Assembly: GCA_021234155.1 (NCBI GenBank)
Contig: JAJEKV010000036.1
Location: 12,105,426-12,169,425 of the forward strand
From: Isoetes taiwanensis
Taxonomy: Eukaryota > Streptophyta > Lycopodiopsida > Isoetales > Isoetaceae
Direction: 5' to 3'
DNA: 64,000 bases
Shown here: piece after piece, positions 1 to 11,540 of the stretch
Position numbering within the stretch: position 1 is the first letter of the stretch
How the letters are laid out: each line of letters starts with the position of its first letter
The notes under the pieces: generated by a model
Database searches by the model: none
What the model was told of the DNA's origin: nothing
Seen by the model: only the letters and a program-made list of their open reading frames with translations
Position numbers and translations under genes: made by a program

Positions 1-380
1 GCTGGTACAAGTGCTGGAAAGGCTGCAGGTTTGTCTAAACCTTTGAGCGATGTGACAAATTCTCTTCCACCTATTTTAGAAGATGATGAGTACACGCGGG
101 ATTTTGCTGCTATGTTAGAGCAGAGGCCAGAGTTGAAGTATTACTTTCCTGATGTTGTTTCTGATCATGTCGGTACGCGTGCTGCAGATTCTTCCTCTAA
201 GAATATCATTTTGACAGGTAATAAAATTGAACACATTGTCATTAATGTTGGAAGTATGTCTGAAGCTGGGGCATTGGCTGAAAAATTGTAAGTTTCTGTA
301 TTGTTTTGCTTTTTCATAGATTACAATCTCATGTGTTTCTATTCTGTTATAGAAAAAATGCTGCTAGTCAGAGATCCTAG
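1..380 (+). CDS. 3' end of an unidentified gene (partial, one intron)
   Basis: The frame is open from base 1 to 287. A GTAAGT donor then begins a 65-bp intron (288-352) ending in TTATAG. The spliced frame continues for nine codons to a TAG at 378-380, so the protein ends ...AEKLKNAASQRS. Read unspliced, the frame would stop at 289-291, right inside the donor, which supports splicing. The visible ~104 residues are hydrophilic and acidic (LEDDEYTRDF, then KYYFPDVVSDH) with no membrane segment and no domain I recognise. The 5' part lies outside the window. Intron and frame are seen directly; function is unknown. Confidence 0.5.
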
Positions 381-1207
381 AAGATGTAATCTGAAATTGG
401 AGTTGGAGGTTGAAGCTTTAATCTGAAATAGAAGTTGGAGATTGGAACTTGAAAATCCAGCAAACTATTTTCTAAAGTTTTTGATGTGTTGTAAATGTTG
501 AAATCGATTTAAACTTCAGGATTGTGATCTTCAGGGTTGTAAATGTTATCGATTTAAACTTCAGCATTTAAACTTCAAGATTGCAAATATGGATTAAAAA
601 AAAAAGCTCTTGATATGGGTGCAAAAATTTCTTCACAAAACTGTTTTGTATGTAAACCTGCTATAGCCTGTAACCACGGAATGGTAGACTCAACTACCAT
701 TCTGCAATAGAATTGGCTGCCACGTGGCAGCACCACAATAAGCCACAACAAAATTTTGTGACCCAAATACCATATTGTATATTGTCATATTCAAGTTGTT
801 GAATATGTATCTCATTTGGCAAATCATGACTCCTCATGCTATTATTCTTATGCACAAATGTTTCAACCCTCCAAGGGCTAACCAAGCTATTGGCTACGAG
901 CAAATAGAGCTACATCTTTCTTAAGCAATGTGTGTGCACATAGCAAATGTTAAATGACATCATTTATATGAATGCCACACATATCATGAGATTGAATATT
1001 ATTAACATAGATTGAAGATTTTTGGTATATCTTAATCATAATTTTACCTAAGTTGTATCTAAGCAAAGAACTTATCTAATTTTATTTTGGGACTTTAGAC
1101 AAGTTGACACTAAGAACATGGCCGTAGATTTTCTAGAACAACATGGAAATGGGCTCGCCTTTTTTGTCTGAAGATAAACTACGTGCTGCCATGTGGCATA
1201 TCCCTAC
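381..1207. other. Intergenic; no gene recognised
   Basis: This stretch is probably the 3' UTR and flank of the first gene. It has no supported ORF. It holds a 9-bp-stem hairpin at 679-702 (GAATGGTAG, loop ACTCAA, CTACCATTC) and a perfect 16-bp palindrome at 716-731 centred on the G-box core CACGTG. Confidence 0.5.
716..731. promoter_or_regulatory. 16-bp palindrome with G-box core
   Basis: GCTGCCACGTGGCAGC is perfectly self-complementary with CACGTG at 721-726. CACGTG is the classic plant bZIP/bHLH site. No promoter or gene start is visible next to it, so a regulatory role is inference only. Confidence 0.25.
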
Positions 1208-3010
1208 AATCCTTGTGGCTCGTAACAAGTTAGACATCGTGCGACTGGCCACGCTAGAAGCTACATAACGCCAGTTCGACTGCACGATTGCATCCAGAAG
1301 CTATAATTACTATAGAACACATGTTTGCAGAGTAGAAAATCCATCAAAAGCCCGGGTTGCCGACTACATGCTATCTTTCTAGGGAAAGGTCCTTTTTAAA
1401 ACAACAATAACCAGACCGAGTGCATTGAGCAAAAGGTCGGCTCGTTGCCCATAGCGAGTCAAGTTTGGCTCCACCAGTCATAAAGTTGGTTTGTAGAGTA
1501 AATTGATGTTACGGACTCATGCGCGAACTCAAAACCACATTCCGAGCTCGCTAGCATGGTGAACTAGGGGAGCACTTCATTTCCCTCTCATGCCCCTACG
1601 TTGAAAAGGGGGAAATTTGGGGTTTGGCACATTCATGCAGTGGATGGCCAATTTTTCTTTTTGGAGATGTTCCTCGGGAAATGGTGGGATTAGCAGATGG
1701 AGCGGTTTTGGTGCACCGATACTTAAACCCTACGAAATATTTAGGGTTTAGGCTTTGAGAGCCCTCCCTATATCTGAAGTGGCTGGGAGCTTGGGTTCAA
1801 AGAGGAGGAGAAAAAAGAAAAAAACCCCTGGCATCGGTTCCATACTTTGCTCCTTTGCGATGGCTCGTAACAAGCTAGGCATCGTGCGACTGGGCATGCT
1901 AGAAGTACAGAACGACAGTTTGACTGTGCGATTGCATCCAAAAGGCTAGAATTACCCTAGAACACATTTTTGCGGAGTAGAAGATCCATCAAAAGCTCGG
2001 ATTGCCGACTACATGCTACCTTTATATTGTAAGTGCACTTGGCAAGGCCGAGTGCGTTGAGCGAAAGGTCGGCTCGTTGCCCAGAGTGAGTCGAGTTTGG
2101 CTCCATGGGGGCTCCGTCGGTCATAGTAGTTGGGCCCTAGAGTAAATTGGAAGTTAAGGACTCATGCCGCGAACTTAAAACCACATTCTGAGCTCAGTAG
2201 AGTGGCGAACTGGGGGAACACTTCATTTTCCCCTCGTGCCTCTATGTTGAAAAGGGGGAAATTTGGGGTTTGGCACATCCGTCCGGTGGATGGCCAATTT
2301 TTCTTTTTGGAGACGTTCGTTGGGAGTTGAGCTACCATTTGAATGGTGGGATTAACAGGTGGAGCGGTTTTGGTGCCCTGATACTTAAACCTTACGAAAT
2401 ATGTAGGGTTTAGGTTTTGGCAGCCCTCCCTGCCTCTGAAGTAGTTGAGAGCTTGCTTACAGGGTTTCCTCTAGGGTTCGAAGAAGAAAAAAAAAAACCC
2501 CAAACACTGGTTCCATACTTGCTCCATCACGATGGTTCATAACAAGCTAGACATTGTGCGACTGGGCATGCTAAAAGATACGACATGACAACTCGATTGC
2601 ATGATTGCATCCAGAAGGCTAGAATAACTCTAAGACACATGTTTGCGGAGTAGAAGATCCATCAAAAGCTCAGATTGCCGACTACGTGCTATCTTTAGAT
2701 TATAAGTGCACTAGGCAAGTCCGAGTGCATTGAGCGAAAGGTCTGCTAGTTGTCCATAGCGAGTTGAGTTTGGCTCCTCTGGCCATAATAGTTGGTCCTT
2801 ATAGAGTAAAGTGGATGCTACGAACTCATGCACCAACTTAAAACCACATTCTGAGCTTGCTAGAGTGGCGAATTGGGAGAACACTTCATTTCCCTTTCGT
2901 GCCTCTACATCGAAAAGGGGGCAATTTGGGGTTTGGCACATCTGTGCAGTGGATGGCCATTTTTTCTTTTCGAGAGATGTTCCTTGGGAGATGAACTACC
3001 ATTTGAACGA
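1208..3010 (+). repeat. Three tandem copies of a ~660-bp unit
   Basis: The landmark GGCTCGTAACAAG (or a close variant) recurs near 1208, 1862 and 2533, giving spacings of about 654 and 671 bp. Each copy is followed in order by the same blocks: GACTGCACGATTGCATCC-like, GTAGAAGATCCATCAAAAGC-like, TTGCCGACTACATGCTA-like, and a GGGGAAATTTGGGGTTTGGC-like block. Copies 1 and 2 also share a block around GGAGCGGTTTTGGTGC; copy 3 stops before it, near 3010. ORFs in this region recur once per unit and are not supported as genes. The unit is not a family I recognise. Confidence 0.75.
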
Positions 3011-3521
3011 CATTGAATTTTAATGCTTGTTAGGATTGCTTCATTGATAATGTTCTTGAATGTCGATTGTGTCACCATTATATATTAAATGGCTCATATT
3101 TCTCATGTTTGAAAATAAAAACTTGTCAGTTGACGCCACTATATTGATGCTTGTATGTTTAATGGTTTGAAAACTAATAGAGTTAATATTTCCATGATGC
3201 AATATTCTAGACTTGAAAGTTAATGAATGCACCATCATGAATCTTTGATCTAGTGAAAATAATTTGATGAATGAATGCTCATGACTATTGGCGATCTAAT
3301 TGGATCCGAGAGGATAAATATGCATTCAGCCAATGAGAAGACGATTCCAGATGTTGATGGATGCAACCAAGATCATGCTTTCTCTTAACTCTCCTTTATT
3401 GAATATATGTTAAGCATGTTGATCTAAGTTGTTGCCTAGGTGAAGTTAATTATCTGAACATCTATCACCTTATTGCTAGATGGTACAATGGATATGAATA
3501 TTGTTTGAGTTTAACAAAGGA
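3011..3521. other. No feature recognised
   Basis: AT-rich sequence between the tandem array and the Helitron-type end. No domain-bearing ORF, repeat or RNA gene is apparent. Confidence 0.4.
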
Positions 3522-3550
3522 CTAGTAACGGTGCCCAGCGTTGCTGGGCA
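3522..3550 (-). mobile_element. Helitron-type 3' terminus (element body extends to higher coordinates)
   Basis: On the minus strand the sequence reads as an 8-bp stem (TGCCCAGC, 3-nt loop, GCTGGGCA; plus 3532-3550), then six bases, then CTAG followed by T (plus 3525 down to 3521). A GC-rich hairpin a few bases before CTRR, with a 3' flanking T, is the known diagnostic 3' end of Helitron rolling-circle transposons. The 5' TC end and any RepHel gene were not found, so this is probably a non-autonomous or degraded copy of unknown length. Confidence 0.55.
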
Positions 3551-3616
3551 TAAGTTGGAAGCCTGTAGATATTTTGGCTGCAATGACAAAAGTATGCAGT
3601 AATAACGATGCTCAAC

Positions 3617-3708
3617 ATTGTTGAGCTTTACTTAGAAACATGTAGATGATACACACGCATGAATTGTTGGGTTTTACTTAGAAACACGTAAATAATACAC
3701 ATGCATGC
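3617..3708 (+). repeat. 46-bp direct duplication
   Basis: Two diverged copies of a unit containing TTTTACTTAGAAACA and ACACATGCATG start at 3617 and 3663. They lie next to the Helitron-type end and may belong to that element. Confidence 0.55.
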
Positions 3709-5780
3709 ACCTACTGTCTACATCGCACACACCTAAAACTGCAACAAATCTAAACCTTAAGCCTAGCCACTTGCGAGTTGTGTTACATACAAACCTGGTT
3801 ACTACAATTGTCCAAGTCTAGTGACTACAATAGTTCATGTCTCTGACCATGATCAAACAGCCAAGTTCAGGATCCTTCAAGGGTGCAACAAGGCTTTGTG
3901 CAGTTCTGCTCCAAGTCTATTGCATATGATGAGTTCATTGGGCACTAATCCACCACGTTTTAATGTTGTCCCAGCCCCAAGTTTGTGTTGAATATGTCTA
4001 ATAATTCCTGCACAACGATAAGCGCATTCAAACGAGTTCTTTATTCTCATTGTTGTTGGCAAATACAGCTTATTACAAATCTGCATCTGCCCATGTTGAC
4101 ACAAAACACATCATGAAACTCCTCTGCCAGTATTCTCTGAGAATCTTTGCAAATCCCTTGCTTAATGTTCATTACAGACCAAATGTAATGCATGAGAAGC
4201 TTTAGAATGAAGCTGGACTTACACTTACATTAGTAGCCAGCTTTGCCAAAGTTGGCCGCACCAATGAGGCTCTATGCACAACATGCAAGTAAGCAACCAG
4301 AAATCAACCATGTGGCCTCTTCAGCAAGAAGTTAAAGACAAATCTCTGGCTTTCTTGTCTGGTATTCAATAAGGCCCATGGGTTCCCATTAGAGCGGCCA
4401 TAACTCGAACTTAGAAACCTTACTGGATCTAATAGATCTATAGGCTACTGGACTTACCTCTACTAGATGATCACACTGTGTTGTTGTGATAAGAAGCGAG
4501 TTCTTCAGAGAAAATAGAAAGCTCCCAAGAACCACAAATGCTATATTTACACGATTTTGTTTACAACACATGCAAATAAAGCCAGAAACATCTTCCCTGC
4601 GTGATATATATATACATCGACATGCAAATGCATCCAGGAGCCATCTTTCCTGCATTTGACAACAAATAAGTTGCTAAAGATATTGAAGAATGTCATAAAA
4701 AAAAAATAGAACTATTTCAAAAGGACTCAATATAGATATTCGGCTGACAGTTCCAAGAGAAGCATCAACAACCAACTTGAAATCTAACCTACAAATGCTT
4801 GTTTGTGTTAAGTATACACATTTTTGCAAAATGCTGGCAGCTTACAGACCAAGACAACATTAAGGTGCAAGACTAGAATGCATAACCTTGCATCATAGCT
4901 TAAGACTCAGCTACTCTAATTGATTGGAACGTTTTACCTGCCAAAAAAACCATTTTCGATTCCAAGCATGATACCCTGCCAATGCTCTATTCAAAGTATG
5001 TTCATACATAAAATCTAATGAAGCAGTTCATAAGCAGAAGGCTTTGGTACCATGCCAAAGATACATAGGCTGACTCTTGGACACAATCTCCACCAGCAAA
5101 ATATGGATTCTACTGTCTCTAGTTGTATCCAACAACAAAATACCATATGTTCTTCATACTCTATGCTAGCCATTAAAGATGTGCACAAAGCATGATGCTA
5201 TACCATAATTATAAGGTACATACCTCTAATTGACATACCTCTAATTATAAGATACATACCTCTATGCCATAGGAATAGTCGTCAAATTCAAATTCAGCAT
5301 CATAAAAATGATTGGAAAACTCAAATGCATCTTGGTGCTTCCAAAGATTAATAGGTAAAGCTACTTTCTAAGCACTGCTCCAAATATAGATTGCACCTCA
5401 AAAAAGACAGAGTCTTGGTTCTCAAACTCACGGCTCTCCATCTAAGCCATTATGCTATGCAAACTTCTGGTTGCATATACAACTTTTAATCCCACATAAT
5501 CGCCCAAAGCTCTATGTCCATATGGAGCATCCATCACTAGATCATTCCAAGGCATAAACAAAAGCAACAGAATGTAAAAGTGGAAAAGTATTGTTTACAA
5601 ATCTTAAAATATGTTTTGCAAGTGCAATGAAGGCAGAATGAGCATCGCCTATAAAAACCCTGCAAACAGCAAACTATATTAGATCTGAATTTTTTTCAGG
5701 AAATACCTAGGAGAGCATTTGAATATCTACTGTAAAACATATCTGAGAAGCTTAATATATACCTAGGCTCCCGAAACCTT
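3709..5780. other. About 2 kb without a recognised gene
   Basis: Only short, unsupported ORFs occur on either strand. Small local repeats are present, for example ATAAGATACATACCTCTA-like pieces near 5215-5265. No protein family, RNA gene or transposon terminus could be identified. It could be the interior of the Helitron whose end lies at 3522. Confidence 0.4.
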
Positions 5781-5788
5781 AGTACGAG

Positions 5789-6269
5789 GACCGCCGTATT
5801 TAGAGTCCGAGATGTGGTATTTCTGGATTTTTTTGTGGTTTTTCTGGCCACCCGTTATCAACCACTGCGCACTTCACAGTTTCAAGCCCAGAATCAACTG
5901 TTTTGGGTCATTTGTTGCTTGATCCGGCCCTATCTAAGCTCAAATCACTTCCTCTCTTCATCAAACTAGTGTTAAAAAGGGAGATAAAGCGATTGGAAGG
6001 GCTTTTGAAGCATTTCAAGCCGTCCAGGGAGCTGTATGAAGGATCCGACCAAAGATTTTGGCTCCACCGCGTAGTTTTGAGCTTGGTTTTTGGCCAGAAA
6101 TACCATTTTTTTGGACATAAGGGGCTTTTTTTTTTTTTTTTTTTTTTTTTTTTGCCAGAAACACCACTTTTTTGGCCGAAAATACCACTTGGCTGATATC
6201 GGATGGCTGGAAATACCACAAAAAAAGGCCGGAAATACCACATCCCGGACTCTATATACAGGCATCCTG
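5789..6269. mobile_element. 481-bp MITE with ~70-bp terminal inverted repeats
   Basis: The left end (5789-~5862, with TTTAGAGTCCGAGATGTGGT) is the inverted complement of the right end (~6195-6269, read in reverse as TATAGAGTCCGGGATGTGGT), and similarity continues through GGTATTTCNGG and TGGCCA-like blocks. The 8-bp direct repeat AGTACGAG flanks it at 5781-5788 and 6270-6277. Long inverted repeats with an 8-bp duplication fit a non-autonomous hAT-like or MULE-like element; a ninth flanking base differs (T versus G). The interior holds poly(T) at about 6127-6153 and no transposase. ORFs of up to about 140 codons here run through the homopolymer and are spurious. Confidence 0.7.
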
Positions 6270-6277
6270 AGTACGAG

Positions 6278-6700
6278 ATCAACCATGACATCAAAAAAAT
6301 TGAAGAGCTCTGCTACAAAGCTGGCAGATCTATTTTCTAAACCGCGAAGTATCAAGGTAGAGTTTTGGGATGCCGACTCATCAACAACAAGCATCTATGC
6401 TCGATTTTGCAAAGCCAGTTACATTCTTCACTGGAACACCAAAACTAGAACGATAATCCTTCAACGTGCACATACCCGGGGCTTCGGGGCGCAATGCGAA
6501 GCTGGCAATTGCTAGCAGCTCGATATGCAATGATACGGCTTTGTCGATATCTTTGTTCATTGCCCTTTTCCTTTGTCACGAACCCAAAGTTGTGCAATGA
6601 TGGCACGCCAGCTTTTTTTTCTTTCTTGGTTTATGTGGAGTTCAAGTTCAAAACTTTTCATGTGAATCCCCTCTTTCAAACTTGAATCCCCTTGTCTAAC
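6278..6700 (+). other. Possible exon remnant beside the MITE
   Basis: After the MITE a plus-strand frame stays open to about 6515. If the MITE and one target copy are removed, the frame joins to sequence upstream of 5781 that begins after a TATATACCTAG acceptor-like site at about 5768. The residues (for example KKLKSSATKLADLFSKP) match no family I know. The case rests only on frame continuity. Confidence 0.15.
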
Positions 6701-7310
6701 TGTGATTACCCCATTTCTCCTCATCTCCCAATTCTAAAGTGCAATCCCCTATGGCGCCTTAGTTACCCCTACTAAACCTACTACTCCATTTCTACTCATC
6801 CTCCGTTCTAAACTGCAATTTCCAATTCTAATTTACAACCCTCCACTACTCCCTCATTACCCCTACTAACCCTAACTACCCCATTTCTTGTCATCCCCCA
6901 TTCTTCATTTTTTTTAGTGGAAATTCCCATGTTCTAAATTGCAATCCTCGTACTACTCCCTTATTACCCCTAGTACCCCTGACCACCCCATTTCTCCTCA
7001 TCCCCTATTCTTCGTTTTTTCACAGAACATCTTTGTGTATTAAATTGCAATCCCTCATTACCCCTTGGTAGAAATCCCCATGTTCTAAATTGCAATCCCC
7101 TTATTACTCCCCCATTACCTCTAGTACCTGTGGCTACCCTATTTCTCCTCATTCCCCATTCTTCGTTTTTTACAAAAAATTCCCATGTTCTAAACTGCAT
7201 CCCCCCTACTCCCTCAATACCCCTAACATAGAACTAGAATCCCTTTCTCCTCAAGAAATTATCCTTTGCTCGTCAATTCCCCATTTCCAAAAGGGGGTAT
7301 TTTAAGGAGG
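6700..7310. repeat. Degenerate C-rich tandem array
   Basis: Phrases such as CCCCATTTCTCCTCATCCCC, then CATTCTTCGTTTTTT, then TTCTAAATTGCAATCCCC recur five to six times with irregular spacing of about 75-150 bp. The strand is strongly biased (C and T rich). ORFs here repeat with the unit and are not genes. Confidence 0.6.
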
Positions 7311-8203
7311 ATGTGGGCATCATTTTTGGTGTGTATCTCAATCTTCTATATATACCTTCAAGATTAATTTATCATTTTTGAAATCATTCCACCTCTTTTT
7401 CATTATCAAGATTACACATACATATTACCGCTGCTGCTTTAAGATATAGACCTATGTATTTTTATATAATAATCCGAGTTTCCTCAATACAAATTTGTTT
7501 ATTTCTATAGCAGACCATTTTATTCTACAAATTTTTCTATTCTATCTACACCCACCTTCGACTTATGCATCTCCCTGTGGCTCTGCCAATAGAAAAGCCT
7601 TAGCGCGGCAAGAATAGGTGCTCCTTTGTTGTCTTTCCCCCAAGGAATTTCCCTTGCCAAAACTCTGTTTCCTTCCCTGTTCGTTATCCGATCGTCCAAG
7701 AATAGAATTGATTATACAAAAACAGAACAAAATATTTTTACATCTAAATCAACATCCCCACACCTCCACATTTCATCTCCACCTTCTGCTGCAAAAAACC
7801 TCGGGTCCATTGGGTTGATTTCTCTGCACATATCCTGCCCTTATTACGTGGCTGTAAATTACGTCCAAAGTTCCTCATCGTCTATTATCCACATTAGATG
7901 CATGCAGTCTTTCATTTTGGACAGCTCCCCTTGTAGCCACTCGAATTCACTTCAGTGCCCAATTTATATCCCATAGCATTCCATCCTAGCGGCATGAATG
8001 TATAAAAGTCTCCAATATTGTACCCTTTTTCCAATGACTTATGTAGGTGGTGTAATCCCATACATTTGAAGCAGTGAGCCCTTAAGCCATTGCCTTGTCA
8101 TCTTGGTGCTGTGAGCATGCAAATCAGCAATGTTCTTGGCATCCGATGCAGGTTTGACCATTAACAATTTTCCAAAATTCTTCATCTTTTGGAATGAAGA
8201 TCA
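7311..8203. other. No feature recognised
   Basis: AT-rich sequence with short ORFs lacking homology I can recognise and no clear repeat or terminus. Confidence 0.35.
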
Positions 8204-8320
8204 ATATGTAGCATAATAACAGGGGGTTATTTTTGTATTTTTGTACGCTTTTCAACACGGTTTTACTATGATTTTGTGATGTATTTGAATAGATGTACTA
8301 ATGCGTACATCTAGAGTGCA
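8204..8320 (-). repeat. Dispersed repeat, copy 1 (partner at 42,500-42,616)
   Basis: The reverse complement of this stretch aligns along its whole length with 42,500-42,616. It shares TGCACTCTAGATGTACGCA, then AAATACATCAC, GAAAAGCGTACAAAAA and TGTTATTATGCTACATATT, with scattered substitutions. The two copies are inverted relative to each other. Neither has a coding sequence or clear termini. Confidence 0.7.
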
Positions 8321-10473
8321 GATACACTTTGCATGAATTTAAATAGCACTTTCCAATGGTCTGATCCGTTATATTTTTAGAACTTGCATGCATATATACA
8401 TCTTGTATTTTAGGGCACCAAACACACGGGTTCTCTTTACTGTTTATCCATTTCGGAGGAGCACGAGATGGTTGTTCCATTAATCTTGTTCAGTGCCAGA
8501 GCCAAGGTATTTTGTAGAGCAAATAGGCAAGAGGGTTTCATTTTCCCTCAGCTTTCTGAGCTGAACATGCGTTATTCGTGTACATATAGGTCATAAGCAA
8601 AGCCCCTTCCAATTTCGGGAACACACAACCTCCCTGTTACAGTACAAGCTTATAGGAATAGAAGGGCTTCTTCTTTCTCCTGCAGAGTAGACATGACGAT
8701 ATTTTCAACTTTTAGGGCTTGAACTCGGGCAGATAGAATTGGCGGGAAGAGCTGGTGGTTTGTCTATGGACTTCTATGTTTTGGGGCTCGATTCTTGTTT
8801 GTTTCCAGATTTGTCTGCTGGATTATCATGCGGGCACTTTATGTTTTCTCAGCTTCAGCGCTGCTATTCCTCAATATACCAGTGGTAAGCAATGTCATTG
8901 CCGCATTGTGTACACTTTTCCTAAGCAGCTAGGACACTGTTTCAGCCGACACTGATAGTGAGAACATGATCTTATTGTCTAGTTGAAATAGCATTTTTTT
9001 CCTGTTTAATTGCATATTGTTCCTAAAGTTTATGGTTGTGCATTTGCAGAGGCGTTTGACTCATTAGAGAACATTACCATAAAATATGATGTAATGAGCT
9101 GGCCTTCAAATGAGTAAGACCTCTTCCTCTGCTTCACAGTAGGCCAGTCCCTTTGTACTGGTTCTGCCAGATGCGGTAAGGCCCAAACCCTATCCCAAGG
9201 ATGCAAGCCAACCAGTTAATTTACTGCAGATCAGGCCAGCAGCATTATTGATTTTCACAATCGACTCAGCTATAGATGTGGGTGGATAAAAGGGGGCACG
9301 CCAAACTTTGCAGATCTAAGGCAGCAACAAATGCAGACCTTTTGCCCATGTGGAGATAAGAGCCTTGCATTCTGCTCAGGATTGGGGTATGGATTTAGCA
9401 TCAGGTTTAGCTTCAAATGCTACTATATCAAACCATGGGCCTTTGAACTATTCGATTTGTGTCTAGTGAGCTTTTCTCAGATCCAAAAGCAGTAGGATGG
9501 TGATTATATAACATTTGGGACCGCTAATGCGACATTCAGGGTAATTTAATAATGTCCATGTGGGGTGTTGGCAGGTGCATAATCTCTTCAGTACATATTC
9601 CACTCCATGTCCAAGGATAGTGAATGGCATGAAAGAGATTTACCCATATGCTTCTATATGGACGATCATGTGCATAACAGTCATCTCTGGTTCTGCTAAA
9701 AGATGGAGTCCCTATGCTTCTTGAAGTCCCTATTGCTTGAGCAGCCCATGTTCTGGAACGTTTCATATGAAAGAGTTTGATACAAAAGAATTGGCAGTTT
9801 TCTAGTTTTCTTGTTCGGGTGGGGGGTTGGGGGTGTGTAGAGACTGAACACCGCCACCAAGTTGAACACATTTGAGACCGTCTTTTGATAAGTTCTCTTG
9901 CAGTAGAAGTTTGCAATAATGTTTAGAAGGCTGGCTTCTACAACTGCTGCTCTCAGTAAGTGAATAACTATATTTATGTCAGGAAGAGACTGAAGCATTT
10001 CTTGTGGGAAGTACAAGCTTATGTGCAAAGCCATGAAGATGCTTTGTCTTCCAAATTGTCTTGGGTAACCAATTGTATCCAATATATGGAATATATAGCT
10101 TGAAGAAGGTAGGTATCAGTTATTGTGATTTGACTTCCCGGGTGGTTCATTTTATAGGCAAAAAATTTACAGAAATAGAAATTTCCATGATGGTCGTCTT
10201 GTCATTGTTAGCATGTTTCTAGATTCTTAGTTTTGTTGTTGCACTTGTTCTATTCAGATTTGGTCTTGAACTAATGTTTTCTGTTTTTTAAATGTGTCAC
10301 CATTTGTCTATTATCTATCATGGTATTATGTCACACTTAATATTAGGACTTCGAATGTAATGGCTTCCATTCATATGCACTAAGGAATCTCCATGCACAG
10401 ATATTATATGCACAATATTACATGCACTAAGGAAACTCCATGCACAATATTACATGCACCCCTACAACATCCT
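8321..10473. other. Mostly unassigned; two candidate spliced exons
   Basis: An open frame reaching 8884 ends at a donor (AGTG|GTAAGC). A second segment at 9050-9113 starts after TTTGCAG and ends at either ATGA|GTAAGA or an in-frame TAA at 9115-9117. The phases match (one base carried over), giving ...AAIPQYTS joined to EAFDSLENITIKYDV.... No family is recognised and no start is evident. The remainder to 10,473 has only unsupported ORFs and a short direct repeat around 10,380-10,465 (TGCACTAAGGAA and CTCCATGCACA). Confidence 0.2.
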
Positions 10474-10935
10474 TAAGGCCCCGAAGGGGCCAAAATTTTT
10501 TTTAGTTAACACAAACCATTAACACACAACTACCATTAACATTATTTATCAACACAAACCATTGCATTTGACACATTTAAATTAAAATCCCCCTTAAACC
10601 CCCTTTGGTTTGGGTGCATATTCACACGGGGCATTAACATTATTTATCAACACAAACCATTGCATTTGACACATTTAAATTAAAATCCCCCTTAAACCCC
10701 CTTTAGTTTGGGTGCATATTCACACGGGGGGTTACATAGGGCAGCGAGAGCCCCAAAAAATTTACAATACATGTACAAAATTAACACCATTAAGTACATT
10801 CTTTCAATCCTTATATTGTACATGCATACCCCACAAACGAGGATCTCTATGTACGGTCCAGATCTTGGAATAAAGGGCAAATATGCCCATCCGACAGCTC
10901 TCGTTGCCCGGAGTAACCCCCCGTGTGAATATGCT
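10474..10935. mobile_element. Foldback element, copy 1 (right arm truncated)
   Basis: The element starts with the hairpin GGCCCCGAAGGGGCC (10,477-10,491). A ~110-bp block with AACACAAACCATTGCATTTG and AAATCCCCCTTAAACCCCCT is then present twice in tandem (~10,523-10,627 and ~10,634-10,728). The central part is an inverted pair: GCATATTCACACGGGGGGTT...GCAGCGAGAGC at ~10,709-10,752 against its complement at ~10,895-10,932. Copy 2 is at 41,083-41,655. No transposase is present, and the ORFs on both strands arise from the palindrome. Confidence 0.65.
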
Positions 10936-11540
10936 TTTCTATTGCTGGTCAAAGTAGAGATAAGGGAATGCACACCGATATTCGAGAGCGCAAGCTCCCA
11001 AAACAAAGGCAAAATGAATTGTATTGAAACGTATGTGAGAATACAACGTATATAAAAATGACACTCAATAATAATTGCTCCCATAACTAACCACACTAAT
11101 CATGCCGTAGATAAATATGAAGTGGTGAGTCGGTGCTAGATGTTGATTAAATGCTTAGTCCGCACCTATGTGCTGAGTGCTGTAAGTGTTGATACATCAT
11201 GTCCAGCAGCAAGATGGTGGTCTCAATATAACATATATCTTAATAAAGAGCTTAAATGACAACTTAGGCTAGTATTTGATCTCGCTCTCCGTTTGCAAGC
11301 AGTCAAATCTTACATAGATTTCTTCAAGGAGAAGAAGACACAATACATTATGTAGCATCAACATGACACATTTTTCCTCCTCGACCGCCACCCCAAGATA
11401 TTTTGGAGGAGAATATTACATAAACCTACGTAGCCTCTTAACAATATCTCTTTAAAGTAGTGGGTGTAGGTTTTGATTCGGCTCTAGGATCCTTACACGA
11501 CCTCGAGCATAGTGCCAACACAAGTTCCACATTGATTATA
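10936..11540. other. No gene recognised
   Basis: Sequence between the foldback element and the LINE remnant. It may include degraded 5' LINE sequence, but no motif is readable. Confidence 0.35.

Noticed and set aside
5903-6515. Overlapping ORFs of 68-141 codons on both strands with poly-Lys or poly-Phe
   Set aside because: They cross the homopolymer inside the MITE and are explained by it.
10692-11096. Opposing ORFs of 115 and 134 codons
   Set aside because: They mirror each other across the palindromic arms of the foldback element; no protein family fits.
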